DNA of 14,180 nt, taken from positions 1-14,180 of the forward strand of contig DASWCW010000307.1 in the NCBI GenBank assembly GCA_036395835.1, read 5' to 3'. This DNA comes from AP-16 sp036395835 (GTDB lineage Bacteria > Pseudomonadota > Alphaproteobacteria > Rhizobiales > Xanthobacteraceae). A program made the translations under genes and the position numbers. The notes under the pieces are model-generated. The model was not told the origin of the DNA and did not search any database. It worked only from the letters and a program-made list of their open reading frames with translations. How positions within the stretch are numbered: position 1 is the stretch's first letter; every line of letters starts with the position of its first letter. This document shows, piece by piece, positions 7,673 to 13,811 of this stretch.

Positions 7673-7716
7673 ACGCGGCCCGTTCTTCGAGGCCCGGTCA
7701 CCCATCCTCTTGCCCT

Positions 7717-7838
7717 TCATGCTGAGGTGGCCAGCCCTCGTTCGAGGGGCGGCGCTGCGCGCCTTGCACCTCCAGGATGACGGCGGGCCCTCGAACCACC
7801 CGCCTCGCACCTCAGGACGACGGCTGGCCCTCGAACCA
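7717..7838. repeat. Rhizobiales-type intergenic palindromic repeat, with a duplicated half
   Basis: TCATGCTGAGGTG (7717-7729) is inverted, imperfectly, as CACCTCCAGGATGA (7767-7780), enclosing the smaller palindromes CCTCGTTCGAGG and GGCGCTGCGCGCC. The right half then appears twice as a direct repeat: 7766-7798 and 7807-7838 agree at 30 of 33 positions (one deleted base, two changes), both ending in GGCCCTCGAACCA. The core resembles the TCATCCTGAGG...CCTCAGGATGA repeats that I know are scattered between genes in Bradyrhizobium and Rhodopseudomonas. That family link is from memory. Confidence 0.7.
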
Positions 7839-7847
7839 TGGGCCATT

Positions 7848-7888
7848 CGGGTTTTGCCAAGCATGCCTCGAATTGCTTGCGAAACCCG
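7848..7888 (+). repeat. Long inverted repeat (stem-loop) ahead of rsh
   Basis: CGGGTTTTGCCAAGC (7848-7862) pairs with GCTTGCGAAACCCG (7875-7888) over 14 pairs, with one G-T wobble and one bulged C, around a 12-base loop. No T-run follows, so it is not a typical intrinsic terminator. It could be a transcript end, a leader structure for rsh, or an outer part of the neighbouring repeat. Confidence 0.5.
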
Positions 7889-8084
7889 CGGTCAGCCGTG
7901 ATATCGTCGGTGAAATCATTGGAGCGGCCCGAATGTGGCTCGCCGGGGTTAAGCCATGGCCCGGTCGGTTACCGATCCGTCGCGGATGCAGCATGAGCCA
8001 CGCTCTGCTGCGCTCTTGACGCGCGCTCTCAACAATCAATCAGATTTAGCTGAAATCAGGGGAAAATCCCGCAAGCCGCCGATC

Positions 8085-10283
8085 ATGCGGCAGTACGACC
8101 TGATCGAGCGCGTGCGCCACTACAATCGCAATACCGATGAGGGGCTGCTCAATCGGGCCTATGTGTACGCCATGAAGGCGCACGGCTCGCAAACACGAGC
8201 CTCGGGTGACCCGTATTTCTCCCATCCGCTGGAAGTCGCCGCGATCCTCACCGACCTCAAGCTCGACGATGCCACCATCGCGGCGGCCCTGCTGCACGAC
8301 ACGATCGAGGACACGCCGGTCACGCGTGCCGAGATCGATCAGCTGTTCGGGCCGGATATCGGCACGCTGGTCGATGGCCTGACCAAGCTCAAGAAGCTGG
8401 ACCTCGTCTCGAGGCAAGCGGCCCAGGCGGAAAACCTGCGCAAGCTTCTGCTCGCCATCGCCGAGGACGTGCGGGTCCTGTTGGTCAAGTTGGCGGACCG
8501 GCTGCACAACATGCGCACCCTCGACTTCGTGCCGCCGGACGCGCGGCGTCGGATCGCGGAGGAAACGCTCGACATCTATGCGCCGCTCGCCGCCCGGATG
8601 GGCATGCACGGGATGCGAGAGGAGCTCGAAGACCTGGCGTTCCGCGAGCTCAATCCGGACGCCTACGACGTGGTCCTGGCGCGGCTGCAGTCCTTGGCCG
8701 AGCGCAATCGGGACCTGATTTCCGACATCGAGCACCAGCTCGCCAGCAAGTTTGCCGACAGCGGCATCCAAGCGGAGGTCGACGGCCGCCAGAAGCGGCC
8801 CTACTCGATCTGGCGCAAGATGGAGCGCAAATCCGTCGGATTCGAGCAGCTGTCGGACATTTTCGGCTTTCGCGTCATGGTCGGAGACGTCCAGGAGTGC
8901 TATCGCGCGCTCGGCATCGTGCACACCACGTGGCCGGTGGTGCCCGGCCGGTTCAAGGATTACGTCTCGACCCCGAAGCAGAACGATTATCGCTCGATCC
9001 ACACCACCGTGATCGGGCCGGGCCGCCAGCGCGTCGAGCTGCAGATCCGCACGCGAACGATGCACGAGATCGCCGAATACGGCATCGCCGCGCACGCCCT
9101 CTACAAGGACGCGCGTGGTTCGCCGACCGAAATGCTCTCGCGCGAGTCCAATGCCTATGCCTGGCTCCGGCGCACGATCGAGCTGCTTGCCGAAGGCTCC
9201 AATCCGGAAGAGTTCCTGGAGCACACCAAGCTCGAATTATTCCACGACCAAGTGTTCTGCTTCTCTCCGAAGGGCAAGCTGATCGCGTTGCCGCGCAAGG
9301 CGACGCCGATCGATTTCGCCTACGCGGTCCATACCGACGTCGGCAACACCGCGGTCGGCTGCAAGATCAACGGCAAGATCGCGCCGCTGGTCTCCGAGCT
9401 CGCCAATGGCGACGAGGTCGAGATCCTGACTTCGCGGGCGCAGCTCGCGCCGCCGGCGGCATGGGAATCGATCGTGGTCACCGGCAAGGCGCGCGCGGCG
9501 ATCCGGCGTGCGACGCGGGCCGCGGTGCGCAAGCAATATGCCGGGCTCGGACGCCGCATCGTCGAGCGGCTGTTCGTGCGCGCCAAGAAGGAATACAGCG
9601 ACGAGAAGCTCCAGGGAGCGCTGCCGCGGCTGGCCCGTGGCTCGATCGATGACGTCATGGCGGCGGTCGGGCGCGGCGAGATGAAGTCCTCGGACGTGGC
9701 CCGGGCGATGTATCCCGATTACAAGGAGGAACGCACCGCGCCGACCCCGCCGCCGAAAGAAAGCGGCTGGTTCGGGCTCAAGAAGGCCAAGGCGGTGAAA
9801 TTCAAGGTTCCCAGCGGTCCGGCGGAAGCCACGGCCATCCCGATCCGCGGCATCACCGGCGAGCTTCCGGTGCGCTTCGCGCCGGAGGGCGGAGCCGTGC
9901 CGGGAGATCGCATCGTCGGGATCCTGACGCCCGGAGAGGGAATCACGATCTACCCCATTCAGTCGCATGCGCTGAAAGATTTCGAGGACGTACCGGAACG
10001 CTGGCTCGACGTGCGCTGGGACATCGAGGATGCCAGCCCCCACCGGTTTCCGGCGCGCATCGCCGTCCATTCGGTGAACGAGCCAGGCACGCTCGCCCAG
10101 ATCGCGCAAGTGATCGCCGAGCACGACGGCAATATCGACAACATCCGCATGACCCGCCGCTCGCCGGATTTCACGGAGCTGCTGATCGATCTCGAGGTCT
10201 ATGACCTCAAGCACCTGACCGCCATCATCGGACAATTGCGCGCCAAGGACGTGGTCGCGAATGCCGAACGGGTGAACGGCTAG
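8085..10283 (+). CDS. rsh: Bifunctional (p)ppGpp synthetase/hydrolase (RelA/SpoT homologue)
   Basis: A 732-residue Rsh that makes and degrades the alarmone (p)ppGpp. Domain order is HD hydrolase (about 25-180; His47, HDTIED with His71-Asp72 and Glu75-Asp76, KLADRLHNMRT at 135-145), synthetase (about 235-345; RPYSIWRKM, DIFGFRV, DYRSIHTTVIG, VELQIRTRTMHEIAEYGIAAH), TGS (about 388-450) and a C-terminal ACT domain (about 658-732). RFKD at 289-292 is the RXKD signature of bifunctional enzymes, not the EXDD of synthetase-only RelA, so both activities are probably intact. The frame is open to 7956, but MRQYDLIERV at 8085 matches the usual alphaproteobacterial start; the best purine stretch, AGGGGAAA, lies rather far (about 20 bases) upstream. 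pdxJ follows 45 bases after the stop. Confidence 0.96.
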   Translation: MRQYDLIERVRHYNRNTDEGLLNRAYVYAMKAHGSQTRASGDPYFSHPLEVAAILTDLKLDDATIAAALLHDTIEDTPVTRAEIDQLFGPDIGTLVDGLTKLKKLDLVSRQAAQAENLRKLLLAIAEDVRVLLVKLADRLHNMRTLDFVPPDARRRIAEETLDIYAPLAARMGMHGMREELEDLAFRELNPDAYDVVLARLQSLAERNRDLISDIEHQLASKFADSGIQAEVDGRQKRPYSIWRKMERKSVGFEQLSDIFGFRVMVGDVQECYRALGIVHTTWPVVPGRFKDYVSTPKQNDYRSIHTTVIGPGRQRVELQIRTRTMHEIAEYGIAAHALYKDARGSPTEMLSRESNAYAWLRRTIELLAEGSNPEEFLEHTKLELFHDQVFCFSPKGKLIALPRKATPIDFAYAVHTDVGNTAVGCKINGKIAPLVSELANGDEVEILTSRAQLAPPAAWESIVVTGKARAAIRRATRAAVRKQYAGLGRRIVERLFVRAKKEYSDEKLQGALPRLARGSIDDVMAAVGRGEMKSSDVARAMYPDYKEERTAPTPPPKESGWFGLKKAKAVKFKVPSGPAEATAIPIRGITGELPVRFAPEGGAVPGDRIVGILTPGEGITIYPIQSHALKDFEDVPERWLDVRWDIEDASPHRFPARIAVHSVNEPGTLAQIAQVIAEHDGNIDNIRMTRRSPDFTELLIDLEVYDLKHLTAIIGQLRAKDVVANAERVNG

Positions 10284-10328
10284 GATCCCCGGTTCGGCGG
10301 CCGTCCAACCCTGTTCGGGAACAATCAT

Positions 10329-11090
10329 TTGCCGGAAATTCCTCATCTGCGCCTCGGCATCAATATCGATCACGTCGCCACGGTTCGGAACGCACGCGGC
10401 GGCGATCACCCCGATCCCGTCCGGGCGGCCCGCGTCGCGATCGAAGCCGGAGCTGACGGAATCACCGCGCATCTGCGGGAGGATCGCCGCCATATCCGCG
10501 ACGAGGATATCGCGCGGCTGAAAGCCGAAATCCCGAGGCCGCTCAATCTCGAAATGGCGGCGACGCAGGAGATGCTGGCAATCGCGCTCAAAACGCATCC
10601 GCATGCGGCGTGCCTCGTCCCGGAGCGGCGGCAGGAACGCACGACCGAGGGCGGGCTCGATGCCGCTTCCCAGCAAAATGCCCTCGAGCCGATCGTTTCC
10701 GCGCTCACGAAGGCGGGGGTCGTGGTCGCGTTGTTCATTGCCGCCGATCCGGCGCAGATCACGGCTGCGGCGCAAATCGGCGCGCCGGCGATCGAGATTC
10801 ACACCGGATCCTGGTGCGATGCCCTCGCAGGCAACGACCAGCGTCTCGCGGCGGGCGAATGGCAGCGCATATCGGAGGGCGCGCGCCTGGCGCGGCGGCT
10901 CGGCCTCGAGGTCCATGCCGGGCACGGCCTCAATTTCCAATCCGCGGAGCACATCGCCACCCTTTCCGAGATCGTGGAACTGAACATCGGTCATTTTCTC
11001 GTCGGCGAAGCGCTCTTCGTCGGCTTCGCGCAGAGCATCCGGACGATGCGGGCGGCGATGGAGCGCGGCCGCGGCAAGGCGGTCTCATGA
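10329..11090 (+). CDS. pdxJ: Pyridoxine 5'-phosphate synthase
   Basis: A 253-residue TIM-barrel enzyme that joins 3-amino-2-oxopropyl phosphate and 1-deoxy-D-xylulose 5-phosphate to give pyridoxine 5'-phosphate (DXP-dependent vitamin B6 route). Family motifs are complete: LGINIDHVATVRNARGG (9-25), ADGITAHLREDRRHIRDEDI, LNLEMAAT, EIHTGSW, EVHAGHGLNF and NIGHFLVGEALFVG. The start is a TTG at 10329: no ATG or GTG lies near, and the protein must begin before RLGINIDHVAT. The ribosome site is weak (CGGGAAC), so translation may depend on coupling with rsh 45 bases upstream. The stop overlaps the acpS start (ATGA), so the two genes are coupled. Confidence 0.96.
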   Translation: MPEIPHLRLGINIDHVATVRNARGGDHPDPVRAARVAIEAGADGITAHLREDRRHIRDEDIARLKAEIPRPLNLEMAATQEMLAIALKTHPHAACLVPERRQERTTEGGLDAASQQNALEPIVSALTKAGVVVALFIAADPAQITAAAQIGAPAIEIHTGSWCDALAGNDQRLAAGEWQRISEGARLARRLGLEVHAGHGLNFQSAEHIATLSEIVELNIGHFLVGEALFVGFAQSIRTMRAAMERGRGKAVS

Positions 11091-11494
11091 TCCTCGGCAT
11101 CGGGTCCGACCTCGTCGATATTCGCCGCATCGAGCAGGTGATCGGCCGGCATGGCGAACGGTTCTTGAGCCGGGTGTTCACGCCGACCGAGCGCACGCGC
11201 GCGCAGAGGAGAGCGAACCAGAGCGCTACTTACGCCAAACGATTCGCCGCCAAGGAGGCCTGTGCCAAGGCGCTGGGGACGGGCATACGCAAGGGCGTGT
11301 TCTGGCGCGATATGGGCGTCGTCAATCTCGCCTCGGGCCGCCCGACCATGCGGTTGACGGGAGGCGCGCTCGATCGACTCGCGGCGATCACTCCGCCGGG
11401 AACCGAAGCTCGCATCGACGTCACCATCACCGACGAAGGGCCGCTCGCGCAGGCCATCGTCGTGATTTCCGCCGTTCCTTCGGCGAAGCCATAG
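11087..11494 (+). CDS. acpS: Holo-[acyl-carrier-protein] synthase
   Basis: A 135-residue phosphopantetheinyl transferase that moves 4'-phosphopantetheine from CoA to the serine of apo-ACP, activating fatty acid synthesis. It starts MILGIGSDLVDIRRIE, with the Mg-binding Asp8, and carries RFAAKEACAKALGTGI with Glu57, the partner acidic residue (Asp9 and Glu58 in E. coli). AITPPGTEARIDVTITDEGPLAQAIVVI forms the C-terminal strands. The ATG overlaps the pdxJ stop by four bases (ATGA). The intrinsic terminator at 11623-11648 is the first strong stop signal downstream. Confidence 0.96.
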   Translation: MILGIGSDLVDIRRIEQVIGRHGERFLSRVFTPTERTRAQRRANQSATYAKRFAAKEACAKALGTGIRKGVFWRDMGVVNLASGRPTMRLTGGALDRLAAITPPGTEARIDVTITDEGPLAQAIVVISAVPSAKP

Positions 11495-11587
11495 CGGATC
11501 TCGTGGCTTGTCCCCTCTGTCCACAAGCTCGCTGGCGCAACGGCAAAGGAAAACTTCGCATCGATCGCGCGACTCAGGTAATGTGCA

Positions 11588-11648
11588 TTTGCCCCTCTTG
11601 GGGCGTTTCCTCCCTGACTTGGGCCCCGCTTCGGCGGGGCTTCTTGTT
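11588..11648 (+). ncRNA. Candidate suhB/alpha-r8 (MmgR-type) small RNA
   Basis: Two hairpins flank an unpaired pyrimidine-rich linker. The first is GCCCC-TCTT-GGGGC (11591-11604). The linker reads GTTTCCTCCCTGACTTGG (11605-11622) and contains TTTCCTCCCT, which I recall as the invariant unpaired motif of the alphaproteobacterial suhB/alpha-r8 (MmgR) small RNAs. The last hairpin is a GC-rich intrinsic terminator. CCTCCC could pair with Shine-Dalgarno sequences of target mRNAs. A possible promoter is TTCGCA (11555-11560), 16 bases, GGTAAT (11577-11582), which would start RNA near 11588-11590 and give about 60 nt. The 5' end is uncertain; known members are somewhat longer. The alternative is simply the 3' end of the pdxJ-acpS transcript, with the same terminator. 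Confidence 0.6.
11623..11648 (+). terminator. Strong intrinsic terminator after acpS / small RNA
   Basis: GCCCCGC (11623-11629), tetraloop TTCG, GCGGGGC (11634-11640), then TTCTTGTT. The stem is perfect with seven GC pairs and a stabilising UUCG loop. It would end both the candidate small RNA and any acpS read-through. Confidence 0.88.
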
Positions 11649-11743
11649 GCCCGATTCGGGCCGGCCCCTTGGTCCGGATTCCGCAATGCTGCGGTTTTTC
11701 CGCTTCCGGCGGTTTTCCCCGGACGGGAAAGAGCCTGCGCAGC

Positions 11744-11771
11744 TTGACCGGGTGACAATCGCGCCTATTTG
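11744..11771 (+). promoter_or_regulatory. Possible promoter of lepB-rnc
   Basis: TTGACC (11744-11749) matches five of six -35 positions, followed after 16 bases by TATTTG (11766-11771), a weak -10. It lies downstream of the terminator and would give a leader of roughly 320 bases before lepB. Support is sequence similarity and position only. Confidence 0.3.
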
Positions 11772-11914
11772 CCCTGCGGGCATTCCCCAGGCGAGCCGGG
11801 CCCGGGCTCCTCTCGTGAACTCGCAGGAGCACTCGCCGGAGCGCGGCGATCGACGGCATGCGGCCGAGAATCACAATCGCGACAGGAGGGCAGGGGAGCC
11901 TCCGCGTTCGTTGC

Positions 11915-11933
11915 GCGGCTCGTTCCGAGCCGC
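11915..11933 (+). repeat. Perfect 8-pair stem-loop in the presumed lepB leader
   Basis: GCGGCTCG (11915-11922), loop TTC, CGAGCCGC (11926-11933). It is followed by TACAAGG, not a T-run, so it is not an intrinsic terminator. It would be in the 5' untranslated region if transcription starts near 11778. Confidence 0.45.
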
Positions 11934-12095
11934 TACAAGGGCGGCGGCCGGCAGTTGCCGATCCTCCCCACCGGATGACGAATGTCCCTTCCGGACCGCG
12001 GATGGGGCCGCATTCGTCTGGCGAAGCGCCGTAGCGGGCGCGCCGCATCGAACCCATGGGAAACCCCAGTGGCTGATCGTGGCATGAGAGGGCCG

Positions 12096-12851
12096 ATGAG
12101 CGTGTCGAGCGAGCCGAAGCGCCGCGAAGGCGGTTTTGCCGAGACCATTCGGGTCATCGTTCATGCGCTGATCATTGCCGTCGTCATCCGGACCTTCTTG
12201 TTCCAGCCGTTCAACATTCCCTCGGGCTCGATGGAAGCGACCCTGCTCGTGGGCGACTACCTCTTCGTGTCGAAATACGCGTACGGCTACAGCCATTATT
12301 CCTTGCCGTTCTCGCCGCCGCTGTTCTCCGGGCGCATGTTGGCGCGGGAACCCCAACGCGGCGACGTCGTGGTGTTCCGGCTGCCGAAGGACGATTCGGT
12401 CGACTACATCAAGCGCGTCATCGGCTTCCCCGGCGATCGCATCCAGATGATCGGCGGTCTGCTTCACATCAACGATCAGCCGGTCAAGCGCCAGCGGATC
12501 GAGGATTATGTCGACATCGAGGATCCGGGGCACCCAGTGCGGGTCAAGCGCTGGCGCGAAACGCTGCCGAACGGAGTGAGCTACACCACGCTCGACCGGG
12601 TCGAGAACGGCGTCTACGACGACACCCCGGTCTACACCGTGCCGCCGGGCCATTATTTCATGATGGGCGACAATCGCGACAATTCGACCGACAGCCGGGT
12701 GCTGTCCCAGGTCGGCTATGTGCCCTTCGAGAACCTCGTCGGGCGGGCCGAAATCATCTTCTTCTCGATCGGCGACGGCGCGCGAGCCTGGCAGGTCTGG
12801 CGCTGGCCTTGGGCGGTGCGCTGGGATCGGCTGCTCACAACGGTTCGATGA
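12096..12851 (+). CDS. lepB: Signal peptidase I
   Basis: A 251-residue inner-membrane serine protease with a Ser-Lys dyad that removes signal peptides from exported proteins. One membrane segment is visible (about 18-36, IRVIVHALIIAVVIRTFLF). It is followed by IPSGSMEATLLVGDYLFV with catalytic Ser45, RGDVVVF, VDYIKRVIGFPGD with general-base Lys106, and the closing box GDNRDNSTDSR. The C-terminus is in the periplasm. I prefer the ATG at 12096 because GAGAGGG ends 3 bases upstream and the protein then has a normal short cytoplasmic lead; an ATG at 12084 and the frame back to 11982 are less likely. The stop overlaps the rnc start (ATGA), the usual lepB-rnc operon. Confidence 0.96.
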   Translation: MSVSSEPKRREGGFAETIRVIVHALIIAVVIRTFLFQPFNIPSGSMEATLLVGDYLFVSKYAYGYSHYSLPFSPPLFSGRMLAREPQRGDVVVFRLPKDDSVDYIKRVIGFPGDRIQMIGGLLHINDQPVKRQRIEDYVDIEDPGHPVRVKRWRETLPNGVSYTTLDRVENGVYDDTPVYTVPPGHYFMMGDNRDNSTDSRVLSQVGYVPFENLVGRAEIIFFSIGDGARAWQVWRWPWAVRWDRLLTTVR

Positions 12852-13561
12852 GCCGCAAGTCGAAGGCCCACAAAGAACTCGAGCTGAGGATCGGTTATTC
12901 CTTCGGCAATCCGGCGCTGCTGGATTGCGCGCTGACCCATATCTCCGCGCTGGCGGGGAGCAAGAACCGCGCCGGCAGCTATCAGCGGCTCGAGTTCCTC
13001 GGCGACCACGTGCTCGGCCTCGTCATCTCCGACATGCTGTTTCGCGCCTTCCCGGACGCCGAGGAGGGCGAGCTGTCGCGGCGGCTTGCCGATCTGGTCC
13101 GCAAGGAGACCTGCGCCGACGTCGCCCGGGCCATGGAGCTCGGACCGGCCATGAAGCTCGGCGCCTCCGAGGTCAACGCCGGCGGCCGCCGGCGCATCGC
13201 GATCCTGGCGGACATCTGCGAGGCGCTGATCGGGGCGGTATTCATCGACGGCGGCTATGCGGCGGCCGCGGGCCTGATCGAGCGCTTCTGGCAGGAACGC
13301 ATGCTCAAGCCCAAGCGGCCGCTGCGCGACGCCAAGACCATGCTGCAGGAGTGGGCCCAGGCCCGCGGCATGCCGGCGCCGCTCTACCGCGAGATCGAGC
13401 GCTCGGGACCCGACCACGATCCCGAGTTCCGGGTCGTTGTCGAGGTCGCGGATTGCCAGCCGGCGGAGGGGCTCGGCCGCTCGAAGCGGGCGGCCGAGCA
13501 GGCGGCGGCTGCCGCCATGCTCGCGCGCGAAGGCGTCGAATCCGAAGGGATCGATAGCTGA
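12848..13561 (+). CDS. rnc: Ribonuclease III
   Basis: A 237-residue double-strand-specific endoribonuclease for rRNA maturation and mRNA/small RNA processing. The signature RLEFLGDHVLGLVISDMLF carries Glu49 and Asp53, and DICEALIGAVFIDGGY carries Asp122 and Glu125; these correspond to E. coli Glu41, Asp45, Asp114 and Glu117. The C-terminal double-stranded RNA-binding domain runs from about 165 (DAKTMLQEWAQARG) through PEFRVVVEVA to GRSKRAAEQAAAAAML. The start overlaps the lepB stop by four bases. The protein is full length, so the event that put a recombinase gene downstream did not damage it. The gene that normally follows, era, is missing from the remainder of the window. Confidence 0.97.
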   Translation: MSRKSKAHKELELRIGYSFGNPALLDCALTHISALAGSKNRAGSYQRLEFLGDHVLGLVISDMLFRAFPDAEEGELSRRLADLVRKETCADVARAMELGPAMKLGASEVNAGGRRRIAILADICEALIGAVFIDGGYAAAAGLIERFWQERMLKPKRPLRDAKTMLQEWAQARGMPAPLYREIERSGPDHDPEFRVVVEVADCQPAEGLGRSKRAAEQAAAAAMLAREGVESEGIDS

Positions 13562-13583
13562 GGAGCGCCAAGCGCGGCGAACG

Positions 13584-13610
13584 GTCAGCCTCCGGCCGAC
13601 ATTATTTCTT
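13584..13610 (+). terminator. Weak terminator-like hairpin after rnc
   Basis: GTCAGCC (13584-13590), loop TCC, GGCCGAC (13594-13600), then the T-rich ATTATTTCTT. The stem has one A-C mismatch in seven pairs. It may end the lepB-rnc transcript now that era no longer follows, but it is short and the T-run is broken. Confidence 0.28.
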
Positions 13611-13730
13611 GGGCGCACATGGGTTCGCGGCCTTGGGGCAGCGACAGGAGGAGTTTTTGATCCGCTCCAAGCCCCCATCATTCGGGCTGAATCCATAGAT
13701 TGGCCAGCGGTTTATTCCCTGCTTGCCCTG

Positions 13731-13806
13731 CTCCCCTGGGTGGAGTAGCAATGGATGGGTTAGTAGCCCTACGAAGTCACCTACGCCCATTGCTACCCAG
13801 GGAGAG
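13731..13806 (+). promoter_or_regulatory. Long inverted repeat that covers the recombinase ribosome-binding site
   Basis: Left arm: CTCCCCTGGG (13731-13740), TGGAG bulge, TAGCAATGG (13746-13754). Right arm: CCATTGCTA (13787-13795) followed by CCCAGGGAGAG (13796-13806). Inner GTAG and CTAC can extend the stem. The right arm includes AGGGAGAG, the only good Shine-Dalgarno for the ATG at 13812, so folding would hide it. It could also be a pair of recombinase binding sites at an attachment region. Structure is seen directly; both roles are inferred. Confidence 0.55.
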
Positions 13807-13811
13807 CCGTC

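Larger units (their letters stand above)
7673..8084. other. Intergenic region between rpoZ and rsh, with repeats
   Basis: 412 bases. It holds a palindromic repeat element (7717-7838) and a 14-pair inverted repeat (7848-7888). The frame of rsh is open from 7956, but residues coded between 7956 and 8084 are not like the family, so I treat that part as leader. No clear intrinsic terminator for rpoZ and no strong promoter for rsh were recognised. Confidence 0.6.
11495..12095. other. Long intergenic region between acpS and lepB
   Basis: 601 bases. The left part holds a candidate small RNA with its terminator (11588-11648). The right part holds a possible promoter (11744-11771) and a strong 8-pair stem-loop (11915-11933). 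A 194-codon frame runs across much of it (11503-12087), but it passes through the terminator and has Arg/Pro-rich, family-less composition, so I do not accept it. An upstream extension of the lepB frame (from 11982) is likewise rejected. Confidence 0.6.

Noticed and set aside
7717..7838. CRISPR array
   Set aside because: Only two direct copies of about 33 bases separated by 8 bases, embedded in a palindromic element; there is no regular spacer pattern and no cas gene.
7956..8084. Upstream extension of the rsh frame to an ATG at 7956
   Set aside because: The 43 extra residues do not look like the family, while MRQYDLIERV at 8085 is the usual start.
8046..9224. 392-codon open frame on the minus strand
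   Set aside because: Antisense to the HD and synthetase domains of rsh; composition is that of a shadow frame.
9237..10994. 585-codon open frame on the minus strand
   Set aside because: It lies antisense to the clear rsh and pdxJ genes, is rich in Arg, Asp, Gly and Ala, and has no recognisable motif. Long antisense frames are expected in GC-rich coding DNA.
11503..12087. 194-codon open frame between acpS and lepB
   Set aside because: It runs through a strong intrinsic terminator and the small RNA candidate, lacks a good ribosome site, and its translation is Arg/Pro-rich without domain-like pattern. Early Cys pairs looked zinc-finger-like but are not followed by anything coherent.
13562..13811. 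tRNA gene or tRNA fragment as integration site
   Set aside because: I looked for a tRNA-like 3' end (TTCGANNC arm) between rnc and the recombinase and found none.
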